A DNA stretch of 64,000 bases from Punica granatum (taxonomy: Eukaryota; Streptophyta; Magnoliopsida; Myrtales; Lythraceae): assembly GCF_007655135.1 (NCBI RefSeq), contig NC_045129.1:23286274-23350273 (forward strand), given 5' to 3'. Below the pieces are notes generated by a model, which worked only from the letters and a program-made list of their open reading frames with translations, was not told where the DNA came from and made no database searches. Shown here in pieces: positions 46,600 through 57,454 of the stretch. How positions within the stretch are numbered: position 1 is the first letter of the stretch; every line of letters begins with the position of its first letter. The position numbers were made by a program, and so were the translations under genes.

Positions 46600-48891
46600 T
46601 GTACGGACCCGAATGTGGACTCTCGTCGGGGCCCGCATTGCGCGCTTTTGGATCGCGCGGCTTGGTCGGAACGTCCACCTTCCCGTGGGGACGCGCGTCG
46701 GACACGCGTGAGAGAAGGAGCGCTGGTGGCGCTGGTGACGAGCGCTGGAGGCGCTGGTGACGGACGTTGGTGACGGACGTGGGTGGCGCTCAGCGACGCT
46801 CGGTGACGCTGGTGACGGACGCTGGGGTGCTCGGTAACAGACGCGGGTTGCGCTCGGTGACAGACGCTGGTGACGCTCGCGGGTTGCGCTCGGTGACGGA
46901 CGCAGGTTGCGCTCGGTGACGCTCGGTGACGGACGCTGGTGACGCTGGTGACGCGTCACTGTTCACCCGAGAGCTCCAACTTCACCCGAAACGACCAAAA
47001 CGATGAGCAAACGACTCCAAACTAAAAAACTGGGTTCAGAAATGGAATCCTTGGGTCCGAAACATGTCGTCTATGAAGTTTGAAGAATTTTGGATATAAG
47101 TCGGAATAGTGCCCGCTATGGATCCCGACCTAAACTCCAAAGATATTTGGCTTGGTTCTTGGTTTTCATGAAGTTCTTAGCTTGCAGCTGGTTCCTAAGA
47201 AGTTGAGAGCATTTTCTAGAGGGAGAAACTAGCAAGATCATGTGTGCTTCATGAGTCATTAGCTTAATGACAAGTAGGCAATATATATGTGAAGCTAATG
47301 AGCAATTAAGCAAAACAGAGCACCATTAAGGGCCTCATTAGCAAAAGTCGGTTGCCCTGATGAAGATGAGGATGAATGTCCTCCATGTATCTTGATGAGG
47401 AAGAGCCAAGAAGCATTAATGGAGGTGTAGTTAATGGTTTGAGTGTTGACTAGAAAGACCAAAGATATTTTGGGCTAGGTGAGGGCAAGAGAGAAAGGGG
47501 AAAAGGCCGAAAACTTTGGGGCAAAGGGCGGTTGCCCTTGGGCAGCCCGTGGGTCCCACGGCTTGTGAGGAGAAACCGGGAAAAGACTCGAGTCTCGATT
47601 GGTCGCGTATTCGAAGTTCGTGGTTCGAATTGAACGTCGAATTGTCGGTATACGCGTGAAAACGGAGTTAATGAGCCCGAGATTGACATTTTCCATTGAG
47701 AAATGCCCCGGAAGCATATGAGGCTCGGAAGCCGGATTTGCTCATTGCAGATGACCAGAGCGAAGTTGTCCGCTTCTGACAGCATATCTTGTGTCTGCAT
47801 CTCACGTTGGTCATTTTGACATCAATTGTCAGTCAACGTGAACAATCATCCCTTAAGCCGGTAATGCTAACGTGGGGCCGGAGACGTCCTAGGAGGCCGA
47901 AACTGGATTTCTCAGGATGACTTCTGAGTTGCTTGGGCACTCCGGAGATTACTGTAATCTCTGTTTGTCAAGATCAGACCTCCAAGGACTTGAAGAGTGT
48001 ATCTGAGACCTCTAAAGCGCTGTTCGGGAGGTCTAGATGAGTTGTGTGATTTATTCCGACGATTCCACATTGAGCCTTGAGAAGGCTAGCATTGTGTAAC
48101 GTAAGCATTCGGCGTCAAGTTTCCCCAAAGAGGACCTCCGGACATGGATTTCCGCTGAAAATGGCCATTTCCGCTCCTCGGAGGTTACTCGGGAAACTGT
48201 GAAGGGTTTTGCCGTCTGTTTTGCCCCATTGTGAATGTCTGCTAGAGTTTTCTGGGCAATGCGGTATGAACTTCATTTGCTGTAATTCCATCAGACCATT
48301 CTCCGGCTATGCTCTTCTGAAGAGGGGTATGCTTGTTTTGCCGTTTGGAAGTCATTTGAGGTATCTGTGTGACTTCCAAGAGACAATCTGAAGCATTGTT
48401 CATGCTCTGTGTGCTGATGGGGCATGGCCGCGTCTGATATTTGGCATTAACTTTTCTCCAGGAAACCGGCATTTTTGGACTTCCACTGAAAAGTTGTCTG
48501 TATACAGAAAATTGTTCTGTATAGAGCAGATGATTTGCAAAATGCCTTTGAAGACATTTTCCATCCTTTTGGCACTGATGTGGATTTTTGGAGTCCAATA
48601 TTTACTATCTTCCGACGACCGAGCGAACTATCGGAAAATAGTACCGTCCGTGTAATACACTGAAAATGCCGGTTTTGGACATTGTTGAGCTCTCTGGTCG
48701 CTCTGTTGCCTTTTGGTGACCCGTAGAGTCCTTCTGTCATGTCCATGGGCCATTTGCTCAATTTTGCCAACTTGAGGATGAATAGTGATTTCTCGCTCTG
48801 CCGAGCCGTTTTCTGTGTTCTGCTCAAGTCGTGGCTTGGATCATTGCTAATATCGTTGTTTGGAATGGGGAGCCAAAATGGGGTGCTGACA
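46600..48891 (-). mobile_element. 5' LTR of element G (type 1), internally deleted, 2,292 bp
   Basis: Matches the G 3' LTR at both ends but lacks the equivalent of about 35562-38595 (3.03 kb), with a further ~56-bp loss in the GC-rich repeat (46720-46955). The deletion removes the poly(A)-like block and the stem-loop/donor but keeps the TATA box (47280-47289). Confidence 0.92.
47280..47289 (-). promoter_or_regulatory. TATA box of G 5' LTR
   Basis: CATATATATT, identical to the 3' LTR copy. This one would drive the element. Confidence 0.5.
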
Positions 48892-48896
48892 GGTGT
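48892..48896. repeat. Target-site duplication GGTGT, right copy (element G)
   Basis: Follows the GCTGACA end of G; F's gag resumes here. Confidence 0.94.
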
Positions 48897-50244
48897 CATG
48901 GGCATAACCCGCTCAGGGCGGCCGTACGAGAACCCGACGACCACCGACAGAGGGAAGGCGCCAGTTACCGAAGAGGAGACGAGGCCTAGGACCCTGCCTA
49001 CTCCGTCCAAGAAGGTGACTGAAGAAGAGGCCGAAGCCTTCATGAAAGTCATCAAAGCAAGCGAGTATAAGGTGGTAGAGCAGATGGCCAAGTCTCCAGC
49101 CCACATCTCGTTGCTTGCCCTCCTACTCAACTCGGAACCTCACAGGGAATCCCTCATACGGGTCCTGACGGTTGCGCAAGTCCCCAAGGGGACGCCCCCT
49201 GACCGGATAGAGGAAACCATCAACTCCATTTTCTCTAGTACCATCTCGTTTTCGGACGATGAGCTCCCCTCCGAAGGATGCGCGCATTTCCGGGCACTGC
49301 ACATCGTTTGCAAGTGCAACAACCATATTGTTGGCCGGGTCATGATCGACAACGGCTCCGCGCTCAACATATGCCCGGTGACCACTTTGAAGCAGATGAA
49401 TGTGGATCTCAACCGCATCCGTCCTAGCAAGACAGCGGTCCGAGCCTTCGATGGATCGAGGAGAGAGGTGAACGGTGAAATCGATCTCTTCATAGATATC
49501 GGCCCATGCTCCTTCAGCGTCACATTCCAAGTGTTGGATATCCCGAACGCCTTCAGCCTACTCCTTTGAAGGCCTTGGATCCACTCGGCCGGCGCTATTC
49601 CGTCCTCACTACATCAGAAGGTGAAATTCATCGTCGAGGAGAAGATCATCTTGGTCAAAGGGGAGGAGGATTACGCCATTTACAAGGAAACGGCGGTTCC
49701 TTACATCAGCGTCGGAGACGACGAAAACCTGCCCTTCCATTCCTTCGAGACCATCTCCGTTATTCGGGATTACGGAGGGGTCGGGCCGTCCCGCGCCAAC
49801 CGCATGATAGGGAAGGTTCTTCTGCGCCATAATTACATTCCCGGCACCGGCCTTGGGGCGCGCGGACAAGGAATCAACCGCCCCATTGAAGTTGAGGAAT
49901 ACAAGCACAGGAGGGGACTTGGCTTTCGCCCCTCCTGCCATGAAATCGTTGAGGCCCGCCGAGGCAACCATCTCCACCGCCTCGCCACGCACTATGGTAG
50001 GCTCAATAGGGGCATCCCAGTCCCCCCGCTATCACATTTCTTCCCCGGGCCTCCACTCATCATCGGGAATACTCCTGACGGCCCTTCCTCGGACTTCGAT
50101 GACACGACCGACGCTTTGCCAACCGTGTACACCGTCACCGAGGAGATTCCTGCAGGGGTTCACATCCGCCCGGCGCAGGAAGGCGAGGAGTTGAATAACT
50201 GGACCTCAGTCCTGCGCTATTCCGCTGTGATTGCCGATGTGTAA
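48897..50244 (+). pseudogene. gag C-terminus, protease and G-patch of element F, one nonsense codon
   Basis: Continuation of F's gag. The segment MGITRSGRPYENP ... MAKSPAHISLLALLL (48899-49130) links gag to protease. The aspartic protease has its active-site loop at 49348-49356 (IDNGSALN; the Asn in place of Ser/Thr is common in this lineage). The flap/C-terminal part follows near RPWIHSAGA. Within it GGA is presumed to have become TGA (49567-49569). After it, residues near 49804-49927 form a glycine-rich G-patch-like domain (NYIPGTGLGARGQG ... RRGLGF), likely RNA-binding. The frame closes at TAA 50242-50244, which overlaps a donor-like GTAAGA. Its role is cleavage of the polyprotein in the particle. 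No frameshift. The ATG inside LTR G at 48739 is not the real start. Confidence 0.87.
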
Positions 50245-50454
50245 GATTTATCTATGTATGAGATGTTTCCCGCGTGTCGGCGTAGCCGTAGGCCGCACGA
50301 CGGAAGAGGGAACTCTGTTACGGCTTTATGATCCGCACTATCAATGAATTCCCTATATGCATTTTTGAATCCTTGTCTATTCCACTCTCTCTTCCTTACT
50401 CTTCACTCATACCATTCTAAATTCTTCTAAGACGATTCTTTCAAATTCTCCAAG
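50239..50454 (+). other. Putative spliced intron between protease/G-patch and RT (element F)
   Basis: The spacer is T/C-rich and stop-containing. The donor candidates are GTGTAAG (50239) or GTAAGA (50241). The acceptor candidates are TTCTAAG (ends 50431) and TTCTCCAAG (ends 50454). Using 50239-50454, 216 bases, would join the two frames in phase and remove TAA 50242 and TAA 50428. Ogre elements are known to have an intron exactly here. Exact ends are inference. Confidence 0.55.
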
Positions 50455-53400
50455 CTCCACCCGAATCCAAATCTCCGACGCGTTGATTCGAACCCATCCG
50501 AAGAATGTCTCGAAGAGCCTGGACCCATATACTTCGGGGAAGGGCTCAACAAAGACAGTCTAGTGCCTGAGATAGAAGAGAGTTTGCGCCGCCTCGAGGA
50601 TCGCCAGCTCACCTCGCTCGAGCCAACAAAAGAGATCAACGTGGGCACTAAAGAGGAACCCTGCGTCCTAAAGATCGGTACGAGCCTCGACCCAACACAA
50701 CGGGTTCGAATGATCGACTTCCTGACAAAGTATCAAGAAGTCTTTGCCTGGTCCTACGCCGACATGCCGAGGCTAGACCCGTAGATAGTAAAGCACTTCC
50801 TTCCGCTAGACACGGAAAAATTCTCGCCCAAGCGGCAACAATTGCGACGACAACGGGCAGGCCTCCTTCTCTGCATCAAGGAAGAGGTTGTCAAGCAGAT
50901 CAACGCAGGCTTTCTCGAGGTCTGCAACTATTCCAAATGGGTGGCAAACATCGTACCGGTGGAGAAGAAAGATGGAAGGGTTCGAGTCTGCGTCGACTAC
51001 CGGGACCTCAATAAGGTCAGTCCCAAAGACAACTTTCCTTTGTCCCACATCGACATATTAGTCGATAACACGGCGCGCCACGCCCAGTTTTCTTTCATGG
51101 ACGGTTTCTCCGGATACAACCAAATTCGGATGGCCGAGGAAGACAAGATCAAGACGACGTTCACTACCATGTGGGGAACCTTTTGTTATCGCGTCATGCC
51201 TTTCGGTCTCAAAAACGCCGGGGCAACTTATCAGAGGGCTATGGTCACATTGTTCCACGACATGATGCATAAGGAAGTCGAGGTCTATGTTGACGACATG
51301 ATTGCCAAGTCCAAAGAAGGAGAAGATCATCTCGTTAATTTGAAGCGTCTCTTCGACCGCTTAAAGGAGTATAAGCATCGGCTTAATCCGGCAAAATGCA
51401 CGTTCGGCGCTCGATCGGGAAAGCTACTAGGATTCGTGGTCAGCGAGCGCGGCATTGAAGTAGATCCCGATAAAGTCAAGGCGATCAAGGAGCTTCCTCC
51501 GCCGTCTTCGGTCCGCGAAGTACGAGGCTTCCTGGGGCGATTGAATTACATTGCACGATTCATTGCCAACTTGATAGACAAATGCCAACCACTCTTTCGC
51601 TTGCTCCGCAAGAACGCGGCGATCGAATGGGACGAAGAATGTCTGAAGGCCTTTGACACCATCAAGGCGTATTTGGTCCAACCACCGGTATTGGTCCCGC
51701 CTACACCGGGTCGTCCCCTCGTACTTTACCTAACGGTGCGCCGCCAATCATTAGGATGCATGCTGGGATAGGAGAAAAAGTCCACGCACACGGAGCGCGC
51801 GATCTACTATCTGAGCAAAAAGTTCACCGATGGAGAGTCCAATTATCCGGAAATCGAGAAGATGTGCTGCGCATTGGTGTGGGTCATGCAGAGGCTCCGA
51901 CAATACACGCTTTATCACACGGTTCGCTTGCTGTCAAAGGCAGACCCCTTGAAGTACTCACTCGACAGTCCCTCCTCCACGCGGAACCTCGCCAAATGGC
52001 GTTGTCAATTGACGGAATACGATATCGAGTACGTGTCCCGCACTTCGGTCAAGGGGTAAGCGATTGCGGATCATTTGGTAGAATTCCCAATTGAAGACCA
52101 CACACCGATTAATCCCGACTTCCCGGATGAGGGGATCCTCCAAGTAGACGACGAGGGAGAGAAACCAGGATGGAAGATGTATTTCGACGGTGCTATCAAT
52201 TCCATGGGATCAGGCATCGGCGCGGTACTAATATCCCCGGACGGGCGCTATTACCCGGTAGCGGCAAAGATCGACTTTCCGTGCACCAATAATGTGGCTG
52301 AGTACGAGGCATGTATTCTCGACCTACAAGCGGCGATTGATTTCAAGGTAAAAGAGCTCGAAGTATTCGGTGACTCCATGCTCACTATCTTCCAGACATT
52401 GGGGCAATGGAAGACAAAGGACGCAAAGCTGGTGCCGTATCACGAGTACCTCGAGAAGTTAATCGAGAACTTCGATGACATCTCGTTCATCTATACTCCG
52501 CGCATGACAAATCAATTCGCGGACGCGCTTGCAACGCTCGCCTCCATGGTGAGCATCACGAGGGAGAACCTTATCGAGCCCCTCGAGATTGAGATAGCCG
52601 AAGGACCGGCACACTGCAACTCAATCGAAGCTTCCGAGGCAAAGCCGTGGTATGAAGACATCAAGAACCTTCTACGAACCGGCCAATACCCCCTATTCGC
52701 CGACCGCCGCGATCGGAAGATTCTCAGACGCCTCGCGATACACTACTTTTTGAGCGGCGAGATACTCTACCGCCGCTCCTTCGACTCCACACTCCTCCGG
52801 TGCATTGACGAGCACGAATCGCGACGTCTCATGGAGGAAGTGCACGGGGGAAACTGTGGACCTCACATGAACGGTCTCATGCTTGCTAAGAAGATCATGC
52901 GCCTGGGTTATTATTGGTCCACCATGGAGACTGATTGTATGAAGCATGTTAGACATTGCCACCGATGTCAGGTTTACGCCAATCAAATCAAAGCGCCGCC
53001 CAACGAATTGCGCCCCATGATGGCACCATGGCCTTTTTCGATGTGGGGAATGGATGTGATCGGCCCGATCATCCCTAAAGCGTCTAACGGACATATGTTC
53101 ATTTTGGTGGCGATCGACTATTTCACCAAGTGGATCGAAGCCGTCACTCTTGCGTCAGTCACCGCTAAAGCTGTGGCCCGTTTTCTCAGACGCGACGTTA
53201 TCGCTCGGTACGGGGTCCCTGCGACAATCATCACAGACAACGCCAAGAACCTGAACAATAAGGTCATCGACGAGCTCTGTGCACAATTCAAAATCCGACA
53301 CCGCAACTCCACCCCGTACCGTCCCCAAATGAACGGTACGGTGGAAGCGGCGAATAAAAACATCAAAAAGATCATTGAAAAAATGACGGTAAACTACAAG

Positions 53401-53895
53401 GATTGACACGAGATGCTCCCCTATGCACCTTTGGCGTACCGTACATCCATACGGACCTCAACCGGGGCAACCCCGTACTCGCTAGTCTATGGCATGGAGG
53501 CCGTCCTCCCGATCGAAGTAGAAATCCCTTCCATGAGGATTCTTGCTGAGGCCGAACTCGAAGAAGCAGAATGGGCAAAACAGCGGTACGAACAGTTGAA
53601 TTTCATTGATGAGAAGAGGCAAAAAGCGCTATGCCACGGACAGTGCTATCAACAAAGAATGGCTCGAGCCTTCAACGCAAGAGTTCGCCACCGCGATTTC
53701 AACCCCGGCGACCTCGTTTTGAGGAAAGTCCTTCACGTCACGCCGGACTCTCGAGGGAAGTTCTCGTACAAATACGACGGCCCCTTAGTTGTCAAAGAGG
53801 TTTTCTCCGGAGGAGCGGTCGTCTTGAGCGACATGGACGGCACTGAAAATGCCCTTCCCGTCAATGCTGACGCCATTAAGAAGTATTATCCGTGA
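50455..53895 (+). pseudogene. pol: pol of element F: RT, RNase H, archaeal-type RNase H, integrase; four nonsense codons
   Basis: One uninterrupted phase with stops TAG 50782, TAG 51769, TAA 52057 and TGA 53404, and no frameshift. Reverse transcriptase: VDYRDLNK (50992), MPFGLKNAGATYQR (about 51196), catalytic YVDD (51286-51297). The Ty3-type RNase H (about 51610-52050) has lost the usual first Asp (YLTVRRQSLG). A second, archaeal-type RNase H, the hallmark of the Tat lineage, has Asp 52186, Glu 52300 or 52306, Asp 52372 and Asp 52522. Integrase: His 52843 and 52864 with Cys 52957 and 52966 (zinc finger), then Asp 53053, Asp 53236, Glu 53344 (D-x60-D-x35-E), and a GPY/F-like module (about 53770-53840). 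No chromodomain. It ends at TGA 53893-53895. All catalytic residues except that of the old RNase H remain, so decay is recent. Confidence 0.9.
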
Positions 53896-54934
53896 GCATT
53901 TGCACATTCTTTATTGTCCGGGCTCCGTGCCCCTTTCATTGTACGACATTTCCATTTCCGTGGACGAGCTTCAATTCCCACAATCTGCCCAATACTAAGC
54001 TTTCTTGAGAGAAAAAAAAATAATAAATTTTCCCGCTAGGTCGAAAACCTCTTCGAGGCGGCCTAGGCAAAAGCTAGGGAACGAGTGGCACGACTTAAAA
54101 TCCCGCAAAGGGGGGTCGCGGCAAAAGGAGAGCACAAGTCACTTCCTCGCTAGGTCGAAAACCTCTTTGAGGCGGCCTAGGCAAAAGTTAAAGGACCCGA
54201 GGGGTGCGATCCCACCCAAGCATGGGGAATCGTAGCAAAAGGTGAGTATTCATGTGAGAAAAATCAAATAAAATACCCCGCTAGGCTGTTGCACATCCCG
54301 CGGCCTAGGTAAAAGTTAGGGGACAATGTCAGCTCGACCACGAAAGAAAAGCGACACTCTCCCTGTGAAGCTACACCGAGTAGTGGTTCGGCACTCTCCG
54401 ACGCAAGCAAACTCTGTTCGACTCTCCAAGCTCGAGACCCGCTTCGAAATGGGGGTCGAATCAACGTATCCTTGACTTGGAGGATCCCATAAGATCCCTC
54501 CTTTTACCTTTACACACATATTCTACGGGCTACCCGTTTCAGAAAAAGCCATTCTCCTATAGGGACACGACCACCCTGCAATGGTCACCGATATCAAATC
54601 CCCGACACGTCTTTACATAGATTCCTCTTACATATACCCCGTTTCGCCGATTAAGTGCAACTGACATCCTTTGTAGGTTTCCCTGCCTCCATGCACAGGT
54701 GCGATTGGGAATTCCAAGGGGCATCTCCTTCTTGACGAATGCACGATTGGCTTGCGCGACAGATCGGGGTTTCGAACCAAACGGAGGGCATGACAAAGAA
54801 TCTTCTTGGTTCTAGCTCGAGGGAACGACAAATAACAAGCTCGACTCGGGGCGGGACAATTTGCCTCTGCCAACACCTCCGGCACACCACCTAACGCGGA
54901 TCCCCGCCTCTGCTCCCCCTTTGCACATCGTCCA
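53896..54934 (+). other. 3' untranslated region of F with hairpin array
   Basis: Three units at about 54035-54082, 54148-54193 and 54279-54317. Each has CTAGGTCG ... CGGCCTAGG flanking an inner CCTC TTCG AGG-type pairing, and ends in GGCAAAAG. Related, on the sense strand, to the arrays of A, D and G. In 54320-54934 I recognise nothing. Confidence 0.7.
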
Positions 54935-55912
54935 CTTTATTGCTTTCCACGGGCTTCGGCCTAGTAACTTTACTACTTTCCACGGGCTTCGGCCTAGTAA
55001 CTTTATCGCTTTCCACGGGTTTCGGCCTAATAATTTTATTGCTTTCCGGACTTCGCGTCCACGGACTTCGCGTCCACTTTATTGCTTTCCACGGGCTTCG
55101 GCCTAGTAACTTTACTGCTTTCCACGGGCCTCGGCCTAGTAACTTTACCGCTTTCCACGGGCTTCGGCCTAGTAATTTTATTACTTTCCGGACTTCGCGT
55201 CCACTTTATTGCTTTCCACGGGTTTCGGCCTAGTAACTTTACTGCTTTCCACGGGCCTCGGCCTAGTAACTTTATCGCTTTCCACGGGCTTCGGCCTAGT
55301 AATTTCATTGCTTTCCGGACTTCGCGTCCACTTTATTGCTTTCCACGGGCTTCGGCCTAGTAACTTTACTGCTTTCCACGGGCTTCGGCCTAGTAACTTT
55401 ACCGCTTTCCACGGGTTTCGGCCTAGTAATTTTATTGCTTTCCGGACTTCGCGTCCACGGACTTCGCGTCCACTTTATTGCTTTCCACGGGCTTCGGCCT
55501 AATAACTTTACTGCTTTCCACGGACTTCGGCCTAGTAACTTTACCGCTTTCCACGGGCTTCGGCCTAGTAATTTTATTGCTTTCCGGACTTCGCGTCCAC
55601 TTTATTGCTTTCCACGGGCTTCAGCCTAATAACTTTACTGCTTTCCACGGGCTTCGGCCTAGTAACTTTACCGCTTTCCACGGGCTTCGGCCTAGTAATT
55701 TTATTGCTTTCCGGACTTCGCGTCCACGGACTTCGCATCCGCTTTATTACTTTTCATGGGCTTCGGCCTAGTAACTTTACTGCTTTCCACGGGCTTCGGC
55801 CTAGTAATTTTATCGCTTTCCGGACTTCGCGTCCACTTTATTGCTTTTCACGGGCTTCGGCCTAGTAACTTTACTGCTTTCCACGGGCTTCGGCCTAGTA
55901 ACTTCACTGCTC
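54935..55912. repeat. Satellite-like array with 33-bp unit and 127/142-bp higher-order period (element F)
   Basis: Unit: GCTTTCCACGGGCTTCGGCCTAGTAACTTTACT in pieces, usually three in a row, followed by a 28-bp unit with GGACTTCGCGTCCAC. The higher-order period is 127 bp, or 142 bp where the 15-bp GGACTTCGCGTCCAC is doubled. Starts near 54940, 55082, 55209, 55336, 55478 and 55605. Every unit contains a C-TTCG-G type mini-hairpin. All open frames here are repeat artefacts. Confidence 0.93.
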
Positions 55913-56156
55913 TCCAAAGACCTTGGCCCTGCACATGCTGTCGTGCGGGGTTAGACCCCTCATCTGCATTTCATAACGTTCGCTTCCTAATCAGGTGGTT
56001 ACCCTACGACAGGTTCGGGCACCCTTGCACATCCTTCCCAAATATCCAACGCGAGGGAGCAAGCTATCACAGAGAATGACGACAGAAGCGGTCGCCGGGA
56101 CTAAAAAGGGTGCCTCTCTGGATCCTTGGCTACATCCTCTAAACGAGCATGCAACC

Positions 56157-56170
56157 AAAGAGGGGCAAGC
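56157..56170 (+). other. Polypurine tract, element F
   Basis: AAAGAGGGGCAAGC directly before the 3' LTR. Confidence 0.85.
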
Positions 56171-57444
56171 TGTCAGCACCCCATTTTGGCCCACCGGCTT
56201 CCCATGCGAGGATTCCCGACCGAAGCTCGGGGCACTATTCATCACCCGGCAATCAGAGGTAAATAGGCGGGCACGGAGTCATGAACAATAAGAGAAGAGC
56301 ATGGTCCACTGAGAAAGGCGGAAGAGAGCAGTCAGAGGAACGAGCGAACAAGGAATCCCAGAAACGACGGAGCTGGCACTGTGGCACTATTCATCACCGA
56401 GTCACCGAAGCACCGAAAGGTGCCCAATATGGGACTTTAAAAATCCCTCTCATTGCCAAAATGACCAATGACACGTCCGGACGCATTTTCTGACAGAGCT
56501 CCCGGGGCCCGCCCCACGGACTAGCAGACGGCCCCCTAAAACGGGCCCACAGGCACCAAGGGACCACCAAAGTCGGGGAACAAGCTTCAGACAACCTTCC
56601 GGAACTCGACTCGGTTTCCCGAAGTACGTTTCAGTGGTCACAAACGTTTCCCGGCGAGCCTTCGGGGCATTTCCACGGAAAACAGAGATCACAACGATCT
56701 TCGAGCACCCCACGACGATCCCCGAGCACCTCAAGACATTCAGGGAACATTGAAAATCCCGGTCAAAAGTCCCTAGGTCTTCCCTGGCCAACGGTCCCCG
56801 ACCGAGGACGACGAGCCAACGATTCCCCACGGGGTAAAAGGACCGCCAAAACGAATGTTGGGATGCACAAAGAGCAATCGGGGACCAAGGGGCACTAAAC
56901 TCCGTTCCGAATGTCCAAACAGGGCAAAATCGACTCTCGAGGCGCCGAGTCGCCCGAACGTTCGTTCACACGACGCATGGCGATATTAGGCTCATTCAAA
57001 CCCTCGTCATTCAAGCATTCTAAATCTTCAAATTAATTGGACATCGGAGATCGGACGCGCGTTCAATCAAGCTTCAAGCGTTTCCCGGCTTTTCTCTCAA
57101 CTGAATGGGACCCACAGCCTAGCCAAGCCAAGCCATCAAGCCGCGGCTCAACCCCAAGCCACGGCTCAACCCTTGGCTCTGATTGGACGGCCCAAGCCGC
57201 GGCTTCCCCCCCCCCCCCCCATGGCCGGCGGCTCCATCTCCCAAGACTCCCCCTCCACCACACATTTTGAATTTCCCTCACTTCTTTCACTTCTTCTTAC
57301 ACATCCATCACACCCATCACTCTCTTAACTTCCCCTACACTCAACAAGACCATTTCCCCTCCCTAACCCTCATCAAAATTTCGGCAGCCCACATTAGGGC
57401 CTCAAAACCGCACTTAGCCTCCCTTAATTATCTCATTAAGCTAG

Positions 57445-57454
57445 CCTATAAGTT
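57445..57454 (+). promoter_or_regulatory. TATA box of F 3' LTR
   Basis: CCTATAAGTT, same as in the 5' LTR. Confidence 0.58.

Larger units (their letters stand above)
35441..48891 (-). mobile_element. Element G: complete non-autonomous Ogre-like retrotransposon, 13,451 bp
   Basis: Both LTRs, PBS, PPT and a verified GGTGT duplication are present. On the minus strand: 5' LTR 46600-48891 (internally deleted), PBS, leader, non-coding interior, 3' UTR hairpins, tandem repeats, PPT, 3' LTR 35441-40822. No gag, pol or ORF1 similarity in 40823-46599, so mobilisation must have been in trans. The parts common to both LTRs differ at about nine positions in 1.9 kb, making it the youngest insertion with two LTRs here. 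Confidence 0.92.

Noticed and set aside
48739..48891. N-terminal extension MSMGHLLNFANLRMN... fused to gag-pro of F
   Set aside because: This part is LTR sequence of element G that happens to be in frame with F's gag. The boundary is fixed by the GGTGT duplication.
54861..55865. Series of overlapping ~90-aa frames (MLSTGFGLVTLLLSTG...)
   Set aside because: They restart every 127-142 bp, the exact satellite period of element F.
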